This document shows positions 63,572-64,000 of a DNA stretch of 64,000 bases, in pieces. The DNA comes from Streptomyces sp. NBC_01197 (GTDB taxonomy: Bacteria; Actinomycetota; Actinomycetes; Streptomycetales; Streptomycetaceae): the NCBI RefSeq assembly GCF_036010505.1, contig NZ_CP108569.1:4258001-4322000 (forward strand), given 5' to 3'. The first letter of the stretch is position 1. Every line of letters starts with the position of its first letter. A program made the translations under genes and the position numbers. The notes beneath the pieces were generated by a model. The model did no database searches and had not been told where the DNA came from. It saw only the letters and a program-made list of their open reading frames with translations.

Positions 63572-64000
63572 GAGCTGCTGCCTTCCGGGTTCGGTGAATC
63601 GCCACGTACGGCCTGGCGGAACGTGCTGAACCTGGCGGCGGATGTCGTGGAGGAGGTCGGGTCGACGGGCTTGGACGATCCGGGGATCGTGCCGTCCGGA
63701 TGCGCCGCTGCCATGGTCTGGCCGCGCCGCCGCTGGGGCAGGCCGCTCGCGCCCAACTCCGGGGTGGAGTGGTCGGGTTCGGGCTCCGGACTGGCGGTGG
63801 TGGTATCGGGCTCGGATGCGGATGCCGGGGCGGGCGCGGGTGTGCGCGTGGGCAGCGGGGCCGGTGCGGGTGTGCGCACGGGCAGCGGCCCCGGTGCGGC
63901 CTCGGCGGTCCGCGGGGTTCCGGCGGCCTGTGCGGCCTCGGCGGTCCGCCGGGTGAGCAGTGCCTCGGTGGCCGAAGGGGACAGCGCGGCCGCCGGCCGG
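63568..64000 (-). CDS. cvnA: Conservon sensor histidine-kinase-like protein (5' part outside window)
   Basis: The frame is open to the right edge of the window. Only the C-terminal tail is seen: Pro/Ala/Thr-rich (ALSPSATEALLTRRTAEAAQ, TPAPAPASASEPDTTTASPE) and ending with LPQRRRGQTMAAAHPDG and FRQAVRG, which is the typical end of CvnA/nitrate-sensor-type histidine kinases. The catalytic domains are outside the window. Confidence 0.85.
   Translation of the reverse strand, partial: RPAAALSPSATEALLTRRTAEAAQAAGTPRTAEAAPGPLPVRTPAPAPLPTRTPAPAPASASEPDTTTASPEPEPDHSTPELGASGLPQRRRGQTMAAAHPDGTIPGSSKPVDPTSSTTSAARFSTFRQAVRGDSPNPEGSSS

Overview
The window is chromosomal DNA from a high-GC actinomycete, almost certainly a Streptomyces. 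Codon third positions are nearly all G or C, GTG and TTG starts are common, genes often overlap by 4 bp (ATGA/GTGA), and the gene families are typical of the genus: DUF397 with an XRE/DUF5753 regulator, futalosine-route menaquinone genes, a conservon, DUF3027, DUF2530, Lrp with azlCD, and an actinobacterial XPB helicase. No tRNA, rRNA, CRISPR array, complete insertion sequence or origin was seen. Gene names come from recalled family knowledge, because no search could be run.

Layout. (i) 1-4.7 kb: an edge-truncated XRE regulator divergent from an aldo/keto reductase, a VOC protein, and a TetR/epoxide-hydrolase-like pair sharing a large inverted-repeat operator. (ii) 4.7-6.6 kb: a DUF397 and XRE/DUF5753 pair divergent from three small translationally coupled ORFs. 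(iii) 7-13.4 kb: XPB-type helicase, a VanZ-like protein with a TTA codon, a helicase-associated protein and a membrane protein. (iv) 13.7-20.7 kb: secreted protein, HAD phosphatase, cold-shock protein, mqnD-mqnB, DUF2771 lipoprotein, MFS transporter and DUF3027. (v) 20.9-33.9 kb: Lrp with azlCD, a 1063-aa sacsin/Hsp90-like ATPase, a CtpE-like P-type ATPase, DUF2530, an NCS2 purine permease, and MarR with an MFS exporter.

(vi) 34-45 kb is accessory-like. It holds a frameshifted Uma2 gene, thpR, a microprotein, aldo/keto reductases, a DUF4157 (eCIS-core) metallopeptidase, and a multiply frameshifted glycosyltransferase that carries the same N-terminal LQRxxGNAAV motif as the peptidase. It also holds a NUDIX protein, secreted proteins, a decayed HTH gene, an isochorismatase-like hydrolase, and a TetR/SDR pair with a perfect operator palindrome. 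(vii) 45-58 kb: an ankyrin protein with a TTA codon, minisatellites, a possible clan GH-A lipoprotein, an orphan gyrB-type gene with no gyrA beside it, an SGNH hydrolase, a surface protein, an intact Uma2, a pentapeptide-repeat protein, and two more TetR modules with palindromic operators. (viii) 58.3-64 kb: serC, then a conservon operon on the minus strand (cvnA partial, cvnB, cvnC, cvnD, two P450s) that ends in a strong hairpin. One P450 has lost the ExxR arginine and the other has a TTA codon.

The most interesting candidates are the DUF4157/glycosyltransferase module, the orphan GyrB with a pentapeptide-repeat protein 2.5 kb away, the conservon with its P450 pair, and the coupled small-ORF cluster next to the XRE/DUF397 pair. 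Four frameshifts lie between 34.2 and 38.6 kb. They could be gene decay or sequencing error, and the sequence alone cannot decide which.
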